Shown: in pieces, positions 5,862-6,413 of the stretch
Position numbering within the stretch: the stretch's first letter is position 1
Layout: every line of letters begins with the position of its first letter
NCBI GenBank assembly: GCA_015484715.1
Contig: WFUY01000576.1
Location: 1-6,413 of the forward strand
Direction: 5' to 3'
DNA length: 6,413 nt
From: Thermoflexales bacterium
Lineage (GTDB): Bacteria; Chloroflexota; Anaerolineae; S140-20
Translations under genes and position numbers: made by a program
Notes under the pieces: model-generated
Databases searched by the model: none
What the model saw: only the letters and a program-made list of their open reading frames with translations
Told to the model about the DNA's origin: nothing

Positions 5862-6413
5862 CCCAGCTTGAAGATCAACAGGCTACGACCGATCTCCACC
5901 CGGTCTCCGTCGGTCAGCGGGTGGTGGTCCACCTCTTGGCCGTTCACGCGGATGGGGTTGGTGGCTCCTAAATCGTAGATGAAGAAGGCCCCTCCCTCAC
6001 GCTTGATCTTGGCGTGCCAGCGGGAGACCGCCAGATCGTTCAGCACGATGTCGTTCTCCCTGGCCCGCCCGATGGTCATCACCTCTTGCAGCAAGAACTC
6101 CCGCCCGGCGGCCGGGCCCTCTTGAGCGACGAGGCGGGCCTGGACAGGCGCTTCAAGCTCCTCAGAGGGGATGTCTGAGACCTCCGACCCCGCCAGCATC
6201 GTGGTCAGCCTTTCCAGGGACTGCTGGGCTTCCCGATAACGGTGGGTTTCCAGCAGATGCCGGGCTTCCTCCAGTTGCTGTTCGACCTCGGCCAACGCTT
6301 GCTTGCGACGCCGAAGGTCGGCCTCTCGATCGGCCAGCGCCTGCCGCTGCTGCTCCAGGGCGGCCGCTTCATGGTCCAAGCGTTTCACCGTGGTGCGGAT
6401 CACCGTCTCGAAA
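5858..6413 (-). CDS. Coiled-coil plus FHA-domain protein (5' end probably outside window)
   Basis: An FHA domain binds phosphothreonine peptides, making this the likely reader or scaffold for the adjacent kinase. The frame is open to the right edge. A GTG at 6403 could start a 181-residue protein, but only 10 bases precede it, no good ribosome site is visible there, and the frame continues, so it is listed as 5' partial. Numbered from that GTG, residues 8-68 are a highly charged Gln/Glu/Leu/Arg helix, very likely a coiled coil ('LADREADLRRRKQALAEVEQ'). A short acidic linker follows (72-86). The FHA domain (about 88-180) carries 'IGRAREND' (111-118; G112, R113), 'SRWHAKI' (127-133) and 'GATNPIRVNG' (146-155), covering the Arg, Ser, His and Asn positions needed for pThr binding. 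Proline replaces the Gly of the common 'STNGT' loop, which many bacterial FHA domains tolerate. Its stop overlaps the kinase start. Confidence 0.9.
   Translation of the reverse strand, partial: FETVIRTTVKRLDHEAAALEQQRQALADREADLRRRKQALAEVEQQLEEARHLLETHRYREAQQSLERLTTMLAGSEVSDIPSEELEAPVQARLVAQEGPAAGREFLLQEVMTIGRARENDIVLNDLAVSRWHAKIKREGGAFFIYDLGATNPIRVNGQEVDHHPLTDGDRVEIGRSLLIFKLG

Overview
This window reads as part of a high-GC bacterial chromosome with all five genes on the minus strand. The best guess for the host is a Chloroflexota member (Anaerolineae/Caldilineae-like). The basis is a 'VYLPAVVRNY' segment in a secreted protein, which resembles the YLPLVxRN-type motif I recall from exported Chloroflexota proteins, together with the many-domain membrane kinase and phosphatase style. 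This assignment is inference, because no rRNA or marker gene is present.

In transcription order (right to left) the window begins inside, or at the very start of, a coiled-coil/FHA-domain protein (5858 to the right edge). Its stop overlaps the start of a transmembrane Ser/Thr protein kinase (4365-5861) by 4 bp. Three bases after the kinase stop, a transmembrane PP2C-type phosphatase begins (3189-4361). These three genes form one tight translational unit: a phospho-reader (FHA), a writer (kinase) and an eraser (PP2C). The kinase and phosphatase share one layout: N-terminal cytoplasmic catalytic domain, one membrane helix, and a C-terminal extracytoplasmic domain. This suggests that both sense something outside the membrane.

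After a 160-nt gap with no promoter or terminator I could recognise comes a secreted protein (1331-3028) with a signal peptide, two Ig-like domains and a seven-repeat beta-propeller with Asp-box-like motifs. After a further 75 nt comes a membrane-anchored or secreted von Willebrand factor A protein with an intact metal site (start 1255). It runs off the left edge inside an Ig-like domain.

Together the locus looks like a membrane phospho-signalling cassette followed by two cell-surface proteins. The combination of kinase, PP2C and VWA recalls the TerY-P triad described by comparative genomics. Here, however, the VWA protein is exported, and the kinase and phosphatase both carry extracytoplasmic domains, so any relation is hypothetical. 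There are no RNA genes, mobile elements, CRISPR arrays or gene-free stretches over 300 bases.
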